This document shows positions 53,772-63,376 of a stretch of 64,000 bases of DNA, one piece after another. The number at the start of each line of letters is the position of its first letter. Within the stretch, counting starts at the first letter, position 1. Below the pieces are notes generated by a model. The model did not search any database. It was given only the letters and a program-made list of their open reading frames with translations, and had not been told where the DNA came from. Source of the DNA: Novosphingobium lindaniclasticum LE124 (GTDB taxonomy: Bacteria; Pseudomonadota; Alphaproteobacteria; Sphingomonadales; Sphingomonadaceae); contig NZ_ATHL01000075.1 of NCBI RefSeq assembly GCF_000445125.1, positions 62,001 to 126,000 on the forward strand. The letters are read 5' to 3'. The translations under genes and the position numbers were made by a program.

Positions 53772-54641
53772 CTACGGGGCGCGATCAGCCTGCCCAAACT
53801 GCCGCCGCACGATGTCCAGAAAGGCGCTGCCCGGCGCGCGCCCGCTCTGCAACAGGCCGATTTCCCGCACCAGTTCGAAGTCCCGAACGGGAACGAAGCG
53901 TACCGAGCCGTCCGCGAAGCCTTCCGGCATCATGCCGATCCCTGCGCCGCTGCGGACCACCGAAAGCACGCGCTCGTCGCTGGTGGTCTTGAGCACGAAG
54001 CGGGGGCGCACGCCGCGCTGGGTGAAGAAGCGGTTGATCTCGGGCAGCGCCTCGCAGTGGCGACGCAGCGCCATGCGGTCCTGCGCAAGCTGTTCGGCCA
54101 GAACCTCGCGCTCCGCCGCCAGAGGGTGGTCCGGCGGCAGGACCATCATGTAGCGTTCGCGCGCGAGTACTTCAGGCCGATAGCGGGCATGATGCGGCCG
54201 AACGACCGTTAGCGCCACGTCGATCCGTCCGCGTTCGAGACGCTCCACCAGATCCCGCTCGCTGCCGTCGAGCAGTTCGACCGCTTCCTCCGAGCTTTGC
54301 GCGCGATGCTCGGCCAGGACGCGGCCGATCGTGCCCGTGGGGATCGTGTTGAGCACGCCCACGCGCAGCAGGCTCGGCTCGGCCGGCGCGGCCAGTTCGA
54401 CGAGCGCATGTTCGTACTCGGCGGCGATGCGGCGGGCGCGGACGAGGAAGCGGCTCCCCGCCGGCGTCAGCGCAACGCGTTGGCGATTCCTGTCGAATAG
54501 CCGCGCACCGAGTTCGCGTTCCAGCCTGGCAATCCCCGCCGACAGGGTCGGCTGGGTAACCGCCACGCTGCGCGCCGCACGGCTGAAATTGCCGGTTTCG
54601 GCAACCGCGAGGAAGTAGCGCAGCAGATACTGGTCGATCAT
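53772..54641 (-). CDS. LysR-family transcriptional regulator
   Basis: A 289-aa regulator with the typical winged helix DQYLLRYFLAVAETGNFSRAARSVAVTQPTLSAGIARLERELGARLFDR and a C-terminal effector domain (VGVLNTIPTGTIGRVL). It is divergent from mccB with 125 bp between, so control of the carboxylase genes is likely. An inverted repeat in that gap (54665-54681) may be its site. The effector is unknown. Confidence 0.9.
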   Translation of the reverse strand: MIDQYLLRYFLAVAETGNFSRAARSVAVTQPTLSAGIARLERELGARLFDRNRQRVALTPAGSRFLVRARRIAAEYEHALVELAAPAEPSLLRVGVLNTIPTGTIGRVLAEHRAQSSEEAVELLDGSERDLVERLERGRIDVALTVVRPHHARYRPEVLARERYMMVLPPDHPLAAEREVLAEQLAQDRMALRRHCEALPEINRFFTQRGVRPRFVLKTTSDERVLSVVRSGAGIGMMPEGFADGSVRFVPVRDFELVREIGLLQSGRAPGSAFLDIVRRQFGQADRAP

Positions 54642-54664
54642 AGATGCTGTCTATTACGAAGCGC

Positions 54665-54681
54665 GGAAACTTTCAATTTCC
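54665..54681. promoter_or_regulatory. Inverted repeat between lysR and mccB
   Basis: GGAAA and TTTCC flank a 7-bp spacer (CTTTCAA). It is a possible LysR or other regulator site; the repeat is short, so confidence is low. A second palindrome ATCTAGAT is at 54698-54705. Confidence 0.35.
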
Positions 54682-54766
54682 ACCACTGTTGCAGCTCATC
54701 TAGATATGAACCACAAGCCATTGGACCTTGGGAAGAGGCCGAAGCGGCCGGACCGGAGAAACAAGC

Positions 54767-56368
54767 ATGAGCGCACCGGTGCTCCAGACCAGCCTTAATC
54801 TCGACAGCGCCGAGGCGCAGGCGCGCGCGTCCCACAATCGCGCGCTCGTGGCCGAACTCCGCGAAAAAGTCGCGCGGGCCGCCCTCGGCGGAAACGAGAA
54901 GGCGCGCGAACGCCATGTCGCGCGCGGCAAGCTGCTGCCGCGCGAGCGCGTCGAGCGGCTGCTCGATCCGGGTTCGGCGCTGCTCGAACTGGGACAGCTC
55001 GCCGCCGAGGGACTCTACGAGGACGACATTCCCGGCGCGGGGCTGATCACGGCCATCGGCACTGTTTCCGGCCGCCAGTGCATGATCGTCTGCAACGACG
55101 CGACCGTGAAAGGCGGCACCTATTACCCGATCACCGTGAAGAAGCACGTCCGCGCCCAGGAGATCGCCCAGGAAAACAACCTGCCGTGCATCTACCTGGT
55201 CGACAGCGGCGGCGCCAACCTGCCGCACCAGGCGGAAGTCTTCCCGGACCGTGACCATTTCGGCCGCATCTTCTTCAACCAGGCGCAGATGTCCGCGAAG
55301 GGCATTCCGCAAGTCGCCTGCGTGATGGGAAGCTGCACGGCGGGCGGCGCCTATGTTCCGGCGATGAGCGACGAATCGGTGATCGTGAAGGAACAGGGCA
55401 CGATCTTCCTCGCCGGTCCCCCGCTGGTGCAGGCCGCGACCGGCGAAGTGATCTCGGCCGAAGACCTTGGCGGCGGCGATCTCCACAGCCGCAAGTCCGG
55501 CGTCACCGACCATCTCGCCGACAACGACGAGCACGCGCTGACCATCGTGCGCGATATCGTCAGCCATCTCGGCCCGCTGCATCACCACGATCAGCCGCTG
55601 CGCGTCCCGCGTCCGCCCAAGTACGATCCCGAAGAACTCTACGCCATCGTGCCGGAGGACGTGCGGGCGCCCTACGATGTGCATGAAGTGATCGCCCGCA
55701 TCGTCGACGCCAGCGAATTTCACGAGTTCAAGGCGCTCTATGGCAGCACGCTCGTCTGCGGTTTTGCGCATATCCATGGGCAGCCGGTGGCGATCCTCGC
55801 CAACAACGGGGTGCTGTTCTCCGAATCCGCGCAAAAAGGCGCGCACTTCATCGAACTTGCCTGCCAGCGCCGTATTCCGCTGCTGTTCCTCCAGAACATC
55901 TCGGGCTTCATGGTCGGCGGCAAGTACGAGGCGGAGGGCATCGCCAAGCACGGCGCCAAGCTCGTCACCGCCGTCGCCACCGCCACGGTGCCCAAGATCA
56001 CCGTGCTGATCGGCGGCTCGTTCGGCGCGGGCAACTACGGCATGTGCGGGCGCGCCTACGACCCGCGCTTCCTGTTCACCTGGCCCAACGCCCGGATTTC
56101 GGTGATGGGCGGCGAGCAGGCGGCCTCGGTGCTGGCCACCGTCCACCGCGACGCCGCCACATGGTCGCCCGAGGAAGCCGAGGCCTTCAAGGCGCCGATC
56201 CGCCAGAAGTACGAGGACGAAGGCAACCCCTACTACGCCACCGCGCGTCTGTGGGACGACGGCGTGATCGATCCGGCGCAGACGCGTGACGTGCTCGGCC
56301 TTGCGCTCGCAGCCTGCCTCGAAGCTCCGATTCCGGAGGCGCCCCGCTTCGGGGTGTTCCGGATGTGA
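54767..56368 (+). CDS. mccB: Methylcrotonyl-CoA-type carboxylase, carboxyltransferase (beta) subunit
   Basis: The 533-aa carboxyltransferase has the two crotonase-like lobes: [43 protein letters not shown] and [41 protein letters not shown]. These match 3-methylcrotonyl- and geranyl-CoA carboxylases of leucine/isoprenoid breakdown (LiuB/AtuC type) rather than propionyl-CoA carboxylase. ATG 54767 fits the family. It is followed after 22 bp by the biotin-carrying subunit. Confidence 0.9.
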   Translation: MSAPVLQTSLNLDSAEAQARASHNRALVAELREKVARAALGGNEKARERHVARGKLLPRERVERLLDPGSALLELGQLAAEGLYEDDIPGAGLITAIGTVSGRQCMIVCNDATVKGGTYYPITVKKHVRAQEIAQENNLPCIYLVDSGGANLPHQAEVFPDRDHFGRIFFNQAQMSAKGIPQVACVMGSCTAGGAYVPAMSDESVIVKEQGTIFLAGPPLVQAATGEVISAEDLGGGDLHSRKSGVTDHLADNDEHALTIVRDIVSHLGPLHHHDQPLRVPRPPKYDPEELYAIVPEDVRAPYDVHEVIARIVDASEFHEFKALYGSTLVCGFAHIHGQPVAILANNGVLFSESAQKGAHFIELACQRRIPLLFLQNISGFMVGGKYEAEGIAKHGAKLVTAVATATVPKITVLIGGSFGAGNYGMCGRAYDPRFLFTWPNARISVMGGEQAASVLATVHRDAATWSPEEAEAFKAPIRQKYEDEGNPYYATARLWDDGVIDPAQTRDVLGLALAACLEAPIPEAPRFGVFRM

Positions 56369-56390
56369 CCGGCGGAACGGGAGACAAGAC

Positions 56391-58232
56391 ATGATTCGAT
56401 CGCTGCTCATCGCCAATCGCGGCGAAATCGCCTGCCGGGTCATCCGCACGGCCCGCCGGATGGGCATTCGCACCGTGGCGGTCTATTCCGACGCCGACGC
56501 CGATGCTCTGCATGTTCGCGAGGCGGACGAAGCGGTGCACATCGGCCCCTCCCCCGCGCGCGAAAGCTATCTCGTGGGCGAGAAGATCCTTGCCGCCGCC
56601 AGGCAGACCGGCGCCGAGGCGATCCATCCCGGCTACGGCTTCCTGTCCGAGAATGCCGAATTCGCGCAGGCCGTGAAGGACGCAGGGCTGGTCTGGGTCG
56701 GGCCGAACCCCGCCTCGATCACTGCGATGGGCCTCAAGGACGCGGCGAAGACGCTGATGGCCGAAGCCGGCGTGCCGGTGACGCCCGGATACATGGGCGC
56801 CAATCAGGATCCCGCGTTCCTTGCCGATGAGGCCGGGAAGATCGGCTATCCCGTGCTGATCAAGGCCGTCGCCGGCGGCGGCGGCAAGGGTATGCGGCTG
56901 GTCGAGGCGCCGGAAGCCTTCGTGGACGCGCTGGCTTCGTGCAAGCGCGAGGCGGCCTCTTCGTTCGGCAACGACCACGTGCTGATCGAGAAATATATCG
57001 CCAGCCCCCGCCATATCGAAGTGCAGGTGTTCGGCGACAGCCATGGCAATGTGGTCCACTTGTTCGAGCGCGACTGCTCGCTCCAGCGTCGCCACCAGAA
57101 AGTCATCGAGGAAGCGCCGGCACCCGGCATGGACGCGGCCACGCGCGAGGCACTCTGCGGGGCGGCGGTGCGGGCGGCCAAGGCGGTCGACTATGTCGGC
57201 GCCGGCACGATCGAGTTCATCGCCGACGGTTCGGGCAAGCTTTCCGCCGATCGCATCTGGTTCATGGAAATGAACACGCGCCTCCAGGTCGAGCACCCGG
57301 TTACCGAGGAGATCACCGGCGTCGATCTGGTCGAATGGCAACTGCTAGTGGCGAGCGGGGAGCCTTTGCCGAAGTCGCAGGAAGACCTCACCATAGATGG
57401 CTGGGCGATGGAAGCGCGCCTCTATGCCGAGGATCCCGCCAAGGGCTTCCTCCCCAGCATCGGCAAGCTCGAACTGCTCGAATTCGGGGAGGCAGAAGGA
57501 GGCCGCATCGACACCGGCGTCTGCCAGGGCGCGGAAGTCTCTCCTTTCTACGATCCGATGATCGCCAAGGTCATCGCCTGGGGCGAAGATCGCGACGAAG
57601 CGCGCGAGCGCCTGGGCGAGATGCTGGAGGACAGCGCCGTCTGGCCGGTCCGCACCAATGCCTCGTTCCTCGTCAAGGCGTTGCAGCACCCCGACTTCGC
57701 GGCGGGCAAAGTCGACACCGGCCTGATCGGCCGCGACGGCGAGGCCATGGCCGAAGCGCCTGTGCCATCGGACGAGGTGCTGGAGGCCGCCGCCGATTCG
57801 CTGGTGGCTGCCCGTGCGCTTCCCGGCTTTCGCCTCAATGCCCCGCCCGCACGATCGGCATGGTTCTCGCTCGATGGCGAGAAAGTCGAGATCGCCTTGA
57901 CGGGCGAGGGCAGCGAGGAGCCGGACGAGGCCGTGCTCGTCACCGAACAGGGCCAGGCCTGGCTGCTCACCCCCTGGCGCCGCGACGGCGTCCACGGCGG
58001 CGCGAGTGCGTCGGGTGCGATCCTCGCGCCGATGCCCGGCAAGGTCATCGCGGTGGAGGTCACCCCGGGCCAATCCGTCACCAAGGGGCAGAAGCTGCTG
58101 ACACTGGAAGCGATGAAGATGGAGCACACGCTGATCGCACCGTTCGACGGCACCGTGGCCGAACTCAACGCCAGTGCCGGGGCGCAAGTGCAGGTCGAAG
58201 CCCTGCTCGCCCGCATAGAGGAGACTGCCTGA
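56391..58232 (+). CDS. mccA: Methylcrotonyl-CoA-type carboxylase, biotin-carrying (alpha) subunit
   Basis: The 613-aa fusion has biotin carboxylase ([60 protein letters not shown]), a middle linking part and a C-terminal biotin domain with Lys576 in LEAMKMEHTLIAPF. With MccB it forms a separate carboxylase from AccABCD. The start at 56391 follows the family; upstream codons overlap mccB. It overlaps the maoC start (TGATG). Confidence 0.92.
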   Translation: MIRSLLIANRGEIACRVIRTARRMGIRTVAVYSDADADALHVREADEAVHIGPSPARESYLVGEKILAAARQTGAEAIHPGYGFLSENAEFAQAVKDAGLVWVGPNPASITAMGLKDAAKTLMAEAGVPVTPGYMGANQDPAFLADEAGKIGYPVLIKAVAGGGGKGMRLVEAPEAFVDALASCKREAASSFGNDHVLIEKYIASPRHIEVQVFGDSHGNVVHLFERDCSLQRRHQKVIEEAPAPGMDAATREALCGAAVRAAKAVDYVGAGTIEFIADGSGKLSADRIWFMEMNTRLQVEHPVTEEITGVDLVEWQLLVASGEPLPKSQEDLTIDGWAMEARLYAEDPAKGFLPSIGKLELLEFGEAEGGRIDTGVCQGAEVSPFYDPMIAKVIAWGEDRDEARERLGEMLEDSAVWPVRTNASFLVKALQHPDFAAGKVDTGLIGRDGEAMAEAPVPSDEVLEAAADSLVAARALPGFRLNAPPARSAWFSLDGEKVEIALTGEGSEEPDEAVLVTEQGQAWLLTPWRRDGVHGGASASGAILAPMPGKVIAVEVTPGQSVTKGQKLLTLEAMKMEHTLIAPFDGTVAELNASAGAQVQVEALLARIEETA

Positions 58233-58684
58233 TGCCCGGCCGCTTTTTCGACGAATGGACCGTGGGCGACCGCATCACCCATCAGCCGAGCCGCACCGTC
58301 ACCGAGACCGACAACCTGATGTTCTCGGCCATGACGCACAACATGCAGCCACTTCATCTGGATGCCGAATTCGCGAAGAACAGCGAATTCGGGCAGATTC
58401 TGGTCAATTCCACCTTCACGTTCAGCCTGGCCATCGGATTGTCGATCGCGGACACCACCGTCGGCACGCTGGTCGCCAATCTCGGCTTCGACAAAGTGGT
58501 GACGCCCAAGCCGACCTTCATCGGCGATACGCTGACCTGCACGACCGAAGTGGTCGAAAAGCGCGAGAGCAAATCCCGGCCTTCGCAGGGCATCGTGATG
58601 TTCCGCCACGAACTGACCAACCAGCGCGGCGAAGTGGTGCTATCCTGTCTGCGCTCCACATTGCTCAAGAAGAAGGAAGGTTGA
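58232..58684 (+). CDS. MaoC-family (R)-hydratase
   Basis: The 150-aa hot-dog-fold protein (FDEWTVGDRITHQPSRTVTETDNLMFSAMTHNMQPLHLD) fits MaoC dehydratases; the Asp/His dyad would be in NMQPLHLDAEFA. It is coupled to mccA. Such hydratases act on enoyl-CoA or mesaconyl-CoA; here probably an acyl-CoA in the same catabolic route, although the classical LiuC (a crotonase) is expected for leucine. Confidence 0.88.
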   Translation: MPGRFFDEWTVGDRITHQPSRTVTETDNLMFSAMTHNMQPLHLDAEFAKNSEFGQILVNSTFTFSLAIGLSIADTTVGTLVANLGFDKVVTPKPTFIGDTLTCTTEVVEKRESKSRPSQGIVMFRHELTNQRGEVVLSCLRSTLLKKKEG

Positions 58685-58821
58685 GCGAGCCTTTGTAGGA
58701 GGCGGCCGGGCAGCGGCAGCGCTTGTCATAGTTGCCTGGCACGGGTGCGATACCTAACTCCCCTATCTCCCATGCAAGGCGGTGCGCCCGGCATCGCCCA
58801 ACCAGCGAGGATCAGCACGCA

Positions 58822-60273
58822 ATGGCCTTCACCGATTTCCTCCGTCAGCAATGCTACATCGACGGCCAGTGGTGCGATGCCGATTCCGGCGCGACTCTGG
58901 ACGTCATCGATCCCGGCACCGGCAAGACGCTCGGCACCGTGCCGAAGATGGGCGCCGACGAGACCGCCCGCGCCATCGATGCCGCCGAGAAGGCCCTGCC
59001 CGCCTGGCGCGCCAAGACCGCGGGCGAGCGCGCGAAGCTGATGCGCAAGCTGTTCGAACTGATGCTCCAGCATCAGGACGACCTGGGCGAGTTGCTCACC
59101 CGCGAGCAGGGCAAGCCGCTGGCCGAAGGGCGCGGCGAGATCGCCTATGGCGCCAGCTTCATCGAGTGGTTCGCCGAAGAGGGCAAGCGCGCCTATGGCG
59201 ACGTGATCCCCGGCCATGCGCCGGATCGCCGCATCGTCTGCATCAAGCAGGGCGTCGGCGTGGTGGCCGCGATCACCCCCTGGAACTTCCCCAATGCGAT
59301 GATCACCCGCAAGCTCGGCCCGGCGCTGGCGGCGGGCTGCACCATCGTCATCAAGCCTGCCTCGGCCACGCCCTATTCGGCGCTGGCAATCGCCCGGCTG
59401 TGCGAGATGGCGGGCATTCCGGCGGGCGTCGTCAATGTCGTCACCGGCAGCGCCGGACAGATCGGCGGCACGCTCACCGCCAGCCCCAAGGTTGCCAAGC
59501 TGACCTTCACCGGCTCCACCGAGATCGGCCGCGACCTGCTGCGCGAATGCGCGGAAACGATCAAGAAGACCTCGATGGAACTGGGCGGCAATGCGCCGTT
59601 CCTGGTGTTCGACGATGCCGACGTGGATGCCGCCATCGACGGCGCGATGATCTCCAAGTTCCGCAATGGCGGCCAGACCTGCGTCTGCACCAATCGCTTC
59701 TACGTGCAGGACGGCGTCTACGACGAGTTCGTCGAGAAGCTGGCGAAGCGCGTCTCTGGCATGAAGGTGGGTTACGGGCTGGACGATGGCACCGAAGTCG
59801 GCCCGCTGATCGACGAGAAGGCGGTCGAGAAGGTGGAGGAGCACCTCAAGGACGCCGTCGACGGCGGCGCCAAAGTCCTTGCAGGCGGCCAGCGCAACGA
59901 ACGCGGCGGTTCGTTCTTCAACCCCACCGTGGTCGCGGGCGTGAAGCCCGACATGAAGCTCGCGCGCGAGGAGACGTTCGGCCCGCTGGCAGGCGTGATC
60001 CGCTTCACCGACGAGGCCGAGGCCATCCGCATGGCCAACGACACCGAATTCGGCCTCGCCAGCTACTTCTATGCATCGGACATCAGCCGCGTCTGGCGCG
60101 TGGCCGAGGCGCTGGAAGCAGGCATGGTCGGCATCAACACCGGGCTGATCTCCACCGAAGTGGCTCCCTTCGGCGGGGTCAAGCAGTCGGGCCTCGGCCG
60201 CGAGGGATCGCACTACGGGCTCGATGACTACATGGAGGTCAAGTACCTCTGCATGGGAATCAAGCCGGCCTGA
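58822..60273 (+). CDS. gabD: Succinate-semialdehyde dehydrogenase-like (GabD)
   Basis: The 483-aa NAD(P)-dependent enzyme has catalytic Cys287 in NGGQTCVCTNR and Glu253 in MELGGNAPFLVF. GKTLGTVPKMGADE, ITPWNFPNAMITRKLGPALAAGCT and PFGGVKQSGLGREGSHYGLDDYMEVKYL match GabD. It comes 137 bp after maoC, with its own start region; co-regulation with mcc is uncertain. A two-way terminator follows. Confidence 0.88.
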   Translation: MAFTDFLRQQCYIDGQWCDADSGATLDVIDPGTGKTLGTVPKMGADETARAIDAAEKALPAWRAKTAGERAKLMRKLFELMLQHQDDLGELLTREQGKPLAEGRGEIAYGASFIEWFAEEGKRAYGDVIPGHAPDRRIVCIKQGVGVVAAITPWNFPNAMITRKLGPALAAGCTIVIKPASATPYSALAIARLCEMAGIPAGVVNVVTGSAGQIGGTLTASPKVAKLTFTGSTEIGRDLLRECAETIKKTSMELGGNAPFLVFDDADVDAAIDGAMISKFRNGGQTCVCTNRFYVQDGVYDEFVEKLAKRVSGMKVGYGLDDGTEVGPLIDEKAVEKVEEHLKDAVDGGAKVLAGGQRNERGGSFFNPTVVAGVKPDMKLAREETFGPLAGVIRFTDEAEAIRMANDTEFGLASYFYASDISRVWRVAEALEAGMVGINTGLISTEVAPFGGVKQSGLGREGSHYGLDDYMEVKYLCMGIKPA

Positions 60274-60290
60274 CACCGGCGCGAGAACGA

Positions 60291-60327
60291 AAAAAGGGCA
60301 GGAGGCCGTCGGCCCCCTGCCCTTTTT
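60291..60327. terminator. Two-way terminator between gabD and cydX
   Basis: GGGCAGG-a-GGCC pairs with GGCC-c-CCTGCCC around GTC. AAAAA is on the left and TTTTT on the right, so it works from both convergent sides. Confidence 0.85.
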
Positions 60328-60345
60328 CATGCGCCGACTGTCAGA

Positions 60346-60462
60346 TCAGTCGAGCACGGTATGCTCATCCGCCGGGTCGGTGTGAAACTCGTGCCACACG
60401 CCGTTGATGATGCCGAAGCCGACGGCAAGGCTGACGCCCAGGATCCAGGTGAAGTACCACAT
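60346..60462 (-). CDS. cydX: Cytochrome bd oxidase small subunit CydX
   Basis: This 38-aa frame is downstream of cydB by 10 bp and reads MWYFTWILGVSLAVGFG, the typical CydX start (E. coli MWYFAWILG). It has one membrane segment and an acidic end (HTDPADEHTVLD). CydX stabilises the bd oxidase. The gap to the terminator is small, so it closes the cyd transcript. Confidence 0.92.
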   Translation of the reverse strand: MWYFTWILGVSLAVGFGIINGVWHEFHTDPADEHTVLD

Positions 60463-60472
60463 CGTCGTTTCC

Positions 60473-61621
60473 TCAGTAGAAATCGGGGTTGAGGTTTACG
60501 TCCCGCGTCGTCACGCGGCCGAACATGATCTTGTAGGCCCAGGCCGTGTAGGCCAGCACGATCGGCAGCAGCACCACGGTCACCAGCAGCATGATGAACA
60601 GCGTCGTGTGGCTGGACGAGGCATTCCACACCAGCAGGCTCGAACGCGGATCGATCGAACTGGGCAGGATGAAGGGGAACATCGACAGGCCCACCGAGGC
60701 GATGATGCCCAGGTTCGCCATCGATGATCCGGCGAAGACCAGCGTGTCCTTGCGCCCGCGGATGCCCATAAGAGCCACCAGCGGTCCGGCGAGGCCGAGC
60801 AGCGGCGCCAGGATCATCCAGGGATGCGCACCGTAGTTGGCGAGCCAGGCTCCGGCAGCATGGACCGTTTCGGTCATGCGCGGATTGGACGGTCCTGCTG
60901 CCTCGGCAACTCCGGCAATCCTGTAACCGATGTCGCCCGTCGCCAGCCAGACGCCGCCCAGGGCGTAGAGCACGAAGGCTGCCAGCGCCGCGATCTGGCC
61001 GAAGCGCTGCGCACGATCGCGCACCGGGCCGTCTTCCAGCTTCAGCGTCAGCCAGCCCGCGCCGTGCAGCACCAGCATCGCCACGGAGACAAGACCGGCG
61101 AGCAGAGCGAAGGGGCTGAACAGTCCCAGCAGCGATCCTTCGTAGAAGCTGCGCAGATCGCTATCGAGCCGGAAGGGGACGCCCTGGAGGACGTTGCCCA
61201 CCGCCACGCCGAAGACCAGCGCCGGCACGAAGCCGCCGACGAACAGCGCCCAGTCCCAGCGTTCGCGCCACGCGGCATCCGGCCTCTTCGAACGGTACTT
61301 GAAGCCCACCGGGCGCAGGATGAAGGCGGCGAGCACCAGGAACATCGCCAGATAGAAGCCCGAGAAGCTCACCGCATAGACGAAGGGCCAGGCCGCGAAG
61401 ATCGCGCCTCCGCCGAGGATGAACCACACCTGGTTGCCTTCCCAGGTGGGCCCGATGGCGTTGATCACCATGCGGCGCTCGGCGTCGGTGCGGCCCACGA
61501 AGGGCAGGAGCGATGCCGAGCCGAGGTCGAAGCCGTCGGTCAGGGCGAAGCCGATGAGCAGGATGCCCATCAGCGCCCACCAGATCAGCCGCATCGTTTC
61601 GTAGTCGAAGGGTATGGACAT
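60473..61621 (-). CDS. cydB: Cytochrome bd ubiquinol oxidase subunit II
   Basis: A 382-aa membrane protein with about nine segments. FDYETMRLIWWALMGILLIGFALTDGFDLG, AIGPTWEGNQVWFILGGGAIFAAWP and the C-terminal VLLPIVLAYTAWAYKIMFG are CydB blocks. It lies 13 bp downstream of cydA. ATG 61621 fits the family; upstream codons to 61699 overlap cydA. Confidence 0.96.
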   Translation of the reverse strand: MSIPFDYETMRLIWWALMGILLIGFALTDGFDLGSASLLPFVGRTDAERRMVINAIGPTWEGNQVWFILGGGAIFAAWPFVYAVSFSGFYLAMFLVLAAFILRPVGFKYRSKRPDAAWRERWDWALFVGGFVPALVFGVAVGNVLQGVPFRLDSDLRSFYEGSLLGLFSPFALLAGLVSVAMLVLHGAGWLTLKLEDGPVRDRAQRFGQIAALAAFVLYALGGVWLATGDIGYRIAGVAEAAGPSNPRMTETVHAAGAWLANYGAHPWMILAPLLGLAGPLVALMGIRGRKDTLVFAGSSMANLGIIASVGLSMFPFILPSSIDPRSSLLVWNASSSHTTLFIMLLVTVVLLPIVLAYTAWAYKIMFGRVTTRDVNLNPDFY

Positions 61622-61634
61622 TATGGCCTCCGTC

Positions 61635-63221
61635 TCATTCGGCCGGGATGGCGGTGAACGTGTTGGCGGGCGCCCGCTTGGGTGCAGGCTCGCCGTCATA
61701 GCTCTCGTAGATTTCGGGTCCCTTCCGGATCGTCGCCAGCATGAGCTTGACCTCGATCACCGCCAGTACGCTGTAGAGCGCCGTGAAGCCGAAGATCGTG
61801 GCCCAGATCTGGGTCGTCGTCAGGCTCGATGCGCCGAGGAAGGTCGGCAGCACCCCGTCCACCGCCCAGGGCTGGCGGCCGAATTCGGCGACAGCCCAGC
61901 CCACCTCGATCGCGATCCACGGCGCGGGCATGGCGATCACCGCCAGCCGCAGGAACCACTTGCGATCGAACCGGCGACGGACCGAGAAGGCGAAGGCGGT
62001 CGCAAAGAACACGATGAAGAAGAAGCCCAGCCCCGCCATGACGCGGAACATGAAGAACAGCGCCGGTACGTTGGGTACGGTGCTCCAGGCTGCCCTGGCG
62101 ATCGTCGCGTCGTCCGCCTGGCGGGGGTCGGCCACGAAGCGCTTGAGCAGGAGGGCATAGCCGAGGTCGTTCTTGTGACGCTCCCAGGCTTCGCGCGCGG
62201 TCAGGTCGCCCCGGTTGACCTTGAGCTTCTCCACCGCGTCATAGGCGATCACGCCCTGACGAATGCGATAGTCTGCCCGCTCCACCAGCGGCACGATACC
62301 GGCCACCTCGCCCGAGAGGCTGCGCGTGGCGATCAGGCCAAGCACATAGGGCACCTTGATCTCGTAAGCCGTCTCATGCGCGGTGTTCGAAGGGATGCCG
62401 AAGAGCGTCAGGCCTGCCGGCGCCTTCTCGGTTTCCCACATGCCTTCCATCGCCGCCAGCTTCATCTGCTGGTTGTCGGTAAGCGCGTAACCGCTCTCGT
62501 CACCCAGCACGACGACCGAGAGCGAAGAGGCAAGGCCGAACGCCGCCGCCACGGTGAAGCTGCGCTTGGCCATTTCGATATGGCGCCCGCGCAGGAGGTA
62601 GTAGCAGGAAACGCCCAGCACGAAGACGGCGGCGCAGACATAGCCCGCGCTGACGGTGTGGACGAACTTGGCTTGGGCCACCGGATTGAAGAGGACGTCC
62701 TTGAAGTTGGACACCTCCATGCGCATCGTTTCGGGATTGAAGACGGCCCCTACGGGGTGCTGCATCCAGCCGTTGGCGATGAGGATCCATAATGCCGAGA
62801 GGTTCGAGCCGACCGCGACCATGATCGTCGTCAGCAGGTGGCCGCGCTTGGACAGGCGGTCCCAGCCGAAGAACATCAGACCCACGAACGTGGCTTCGAG
62901 GAAGAAGGCCATGAGCCCCTCGATCGCCAGCGGAGCCCCGAAGATGTCCCCGACATAGTGCGAGTAATAGGCCCAGTTGGTCCCGAACTCGAACTCCATG
63001 GTGAGGCCGGTGGCCACGCCGAGCACGAAGTTGATGCCGAAGAGCTTGCCCCAGAACCGGGTGACGTCTCTCCAGATAGGACGGTCGGTTATGACATAGA
63101 CACTCTCGGTAATGACGAGAATGAATGAAAGTCCAAGAGTCAAAGGTACGAAAAGAAAATGATACAGTGCCGTTAAGGCAAACTGCAGGCGCGATAGTTC
63201 AACCACTGCCATGTCGATCAT
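61635..63221 (-). CDS. cydA: Cytochrome bd ubiquinol oxidase subunit I
   Basis: A 528-aa quinol oxidase subunit binding hemes b558, b595 and d. VELSRLQFALTALYHFLFVPLTLG contains the heme ligand His21; GRQPW in AEFGRQPWAVDG and the short Q-loop fit. The start is taken at 63221 (63212 also possible). It is divergent from cydD and has an FNR-type box at 63350-63363 upstream. The bd oxidase works at low oxygen as the alternative to the aa3 oxidase earlier in the window. Confidence 0.97.
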   Translation of the reverse strand: MIDMAVVELSRLQFALTALYHFLFVPLTLGLSFILVITESVYVITDRPIWRDVTRFWGKLFGINFVLGVATGLTMEFEFGTNWAYYSHYVGDIFGAPLAIEGLMAFFLEATFVGLMFFGWDRLSKRGHLLTTIMVAVGSNLSALWILIANGWMQHPVGAVFNPETMRMEVSNFKDVLFNPVAQAKFVHTVSAGYVCAAVFVLGVSCYYLLRGRHIEMAKRSFTVAAAFGLASSLSVVVLGDESGYALTDNQQMKLAAMEGMWETEKAPAGLTLFGIPSNTAHETAYEIKVPYVLGLIATRSLSGEVAGIVPLVERADYRIRQGVIAYDAVEKLKVNRGDLTAREAWERHKNDLGYALLLKRFVADPRQADDATIARAAWSTVPNVPALFFMFRVMAGLGFFFIVFFATAFAFSVRRRFDRKWFLRLAVIAMPAPWIAIEVGWAVAEFGRQPWAVDGVLPTFLGASSLTTTQIWATIFGFTALYSVLAVIEVKLMLATIRKGPEIYESYDGEPAPKRAPANTFTAIPAE

Positions 63222-63349
63222 GTCGAATCCCGCTGATTTTAGCAGCCTGAGGTATAGAGAAAGCAATTGCCTCAAGCGGGTTGGTTTCGTAGGGGCGCGT
63301 TAGGCTTGCTTCCGAAAGCTGTCAAACTTTACTTACGTGGTTACTTATT

Positions 63350-63363
63350 TTGATCTATGTCAA
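63350..63363. promoter_or_regulatory. FNR/FixK-type box between cydA and cydD
   Basis: TTGATCTATGTCAA matches TTGAT-N4-ATCAA at 9 of 10 positions. On the minus strand a -10 like TAAAGT follows about 20 bp downstream (63326-63331), so it is placed to activate cydA. Confidence 0.65.
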
Positions 63364-63376
63364 AATTGCCCGGTTC

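Noticed and set aside
58726-60330. 534-residue minus-strand frame opposite gabD
   Set aside because: Antisense shadow of a clear aldehyde dehydrogenase.
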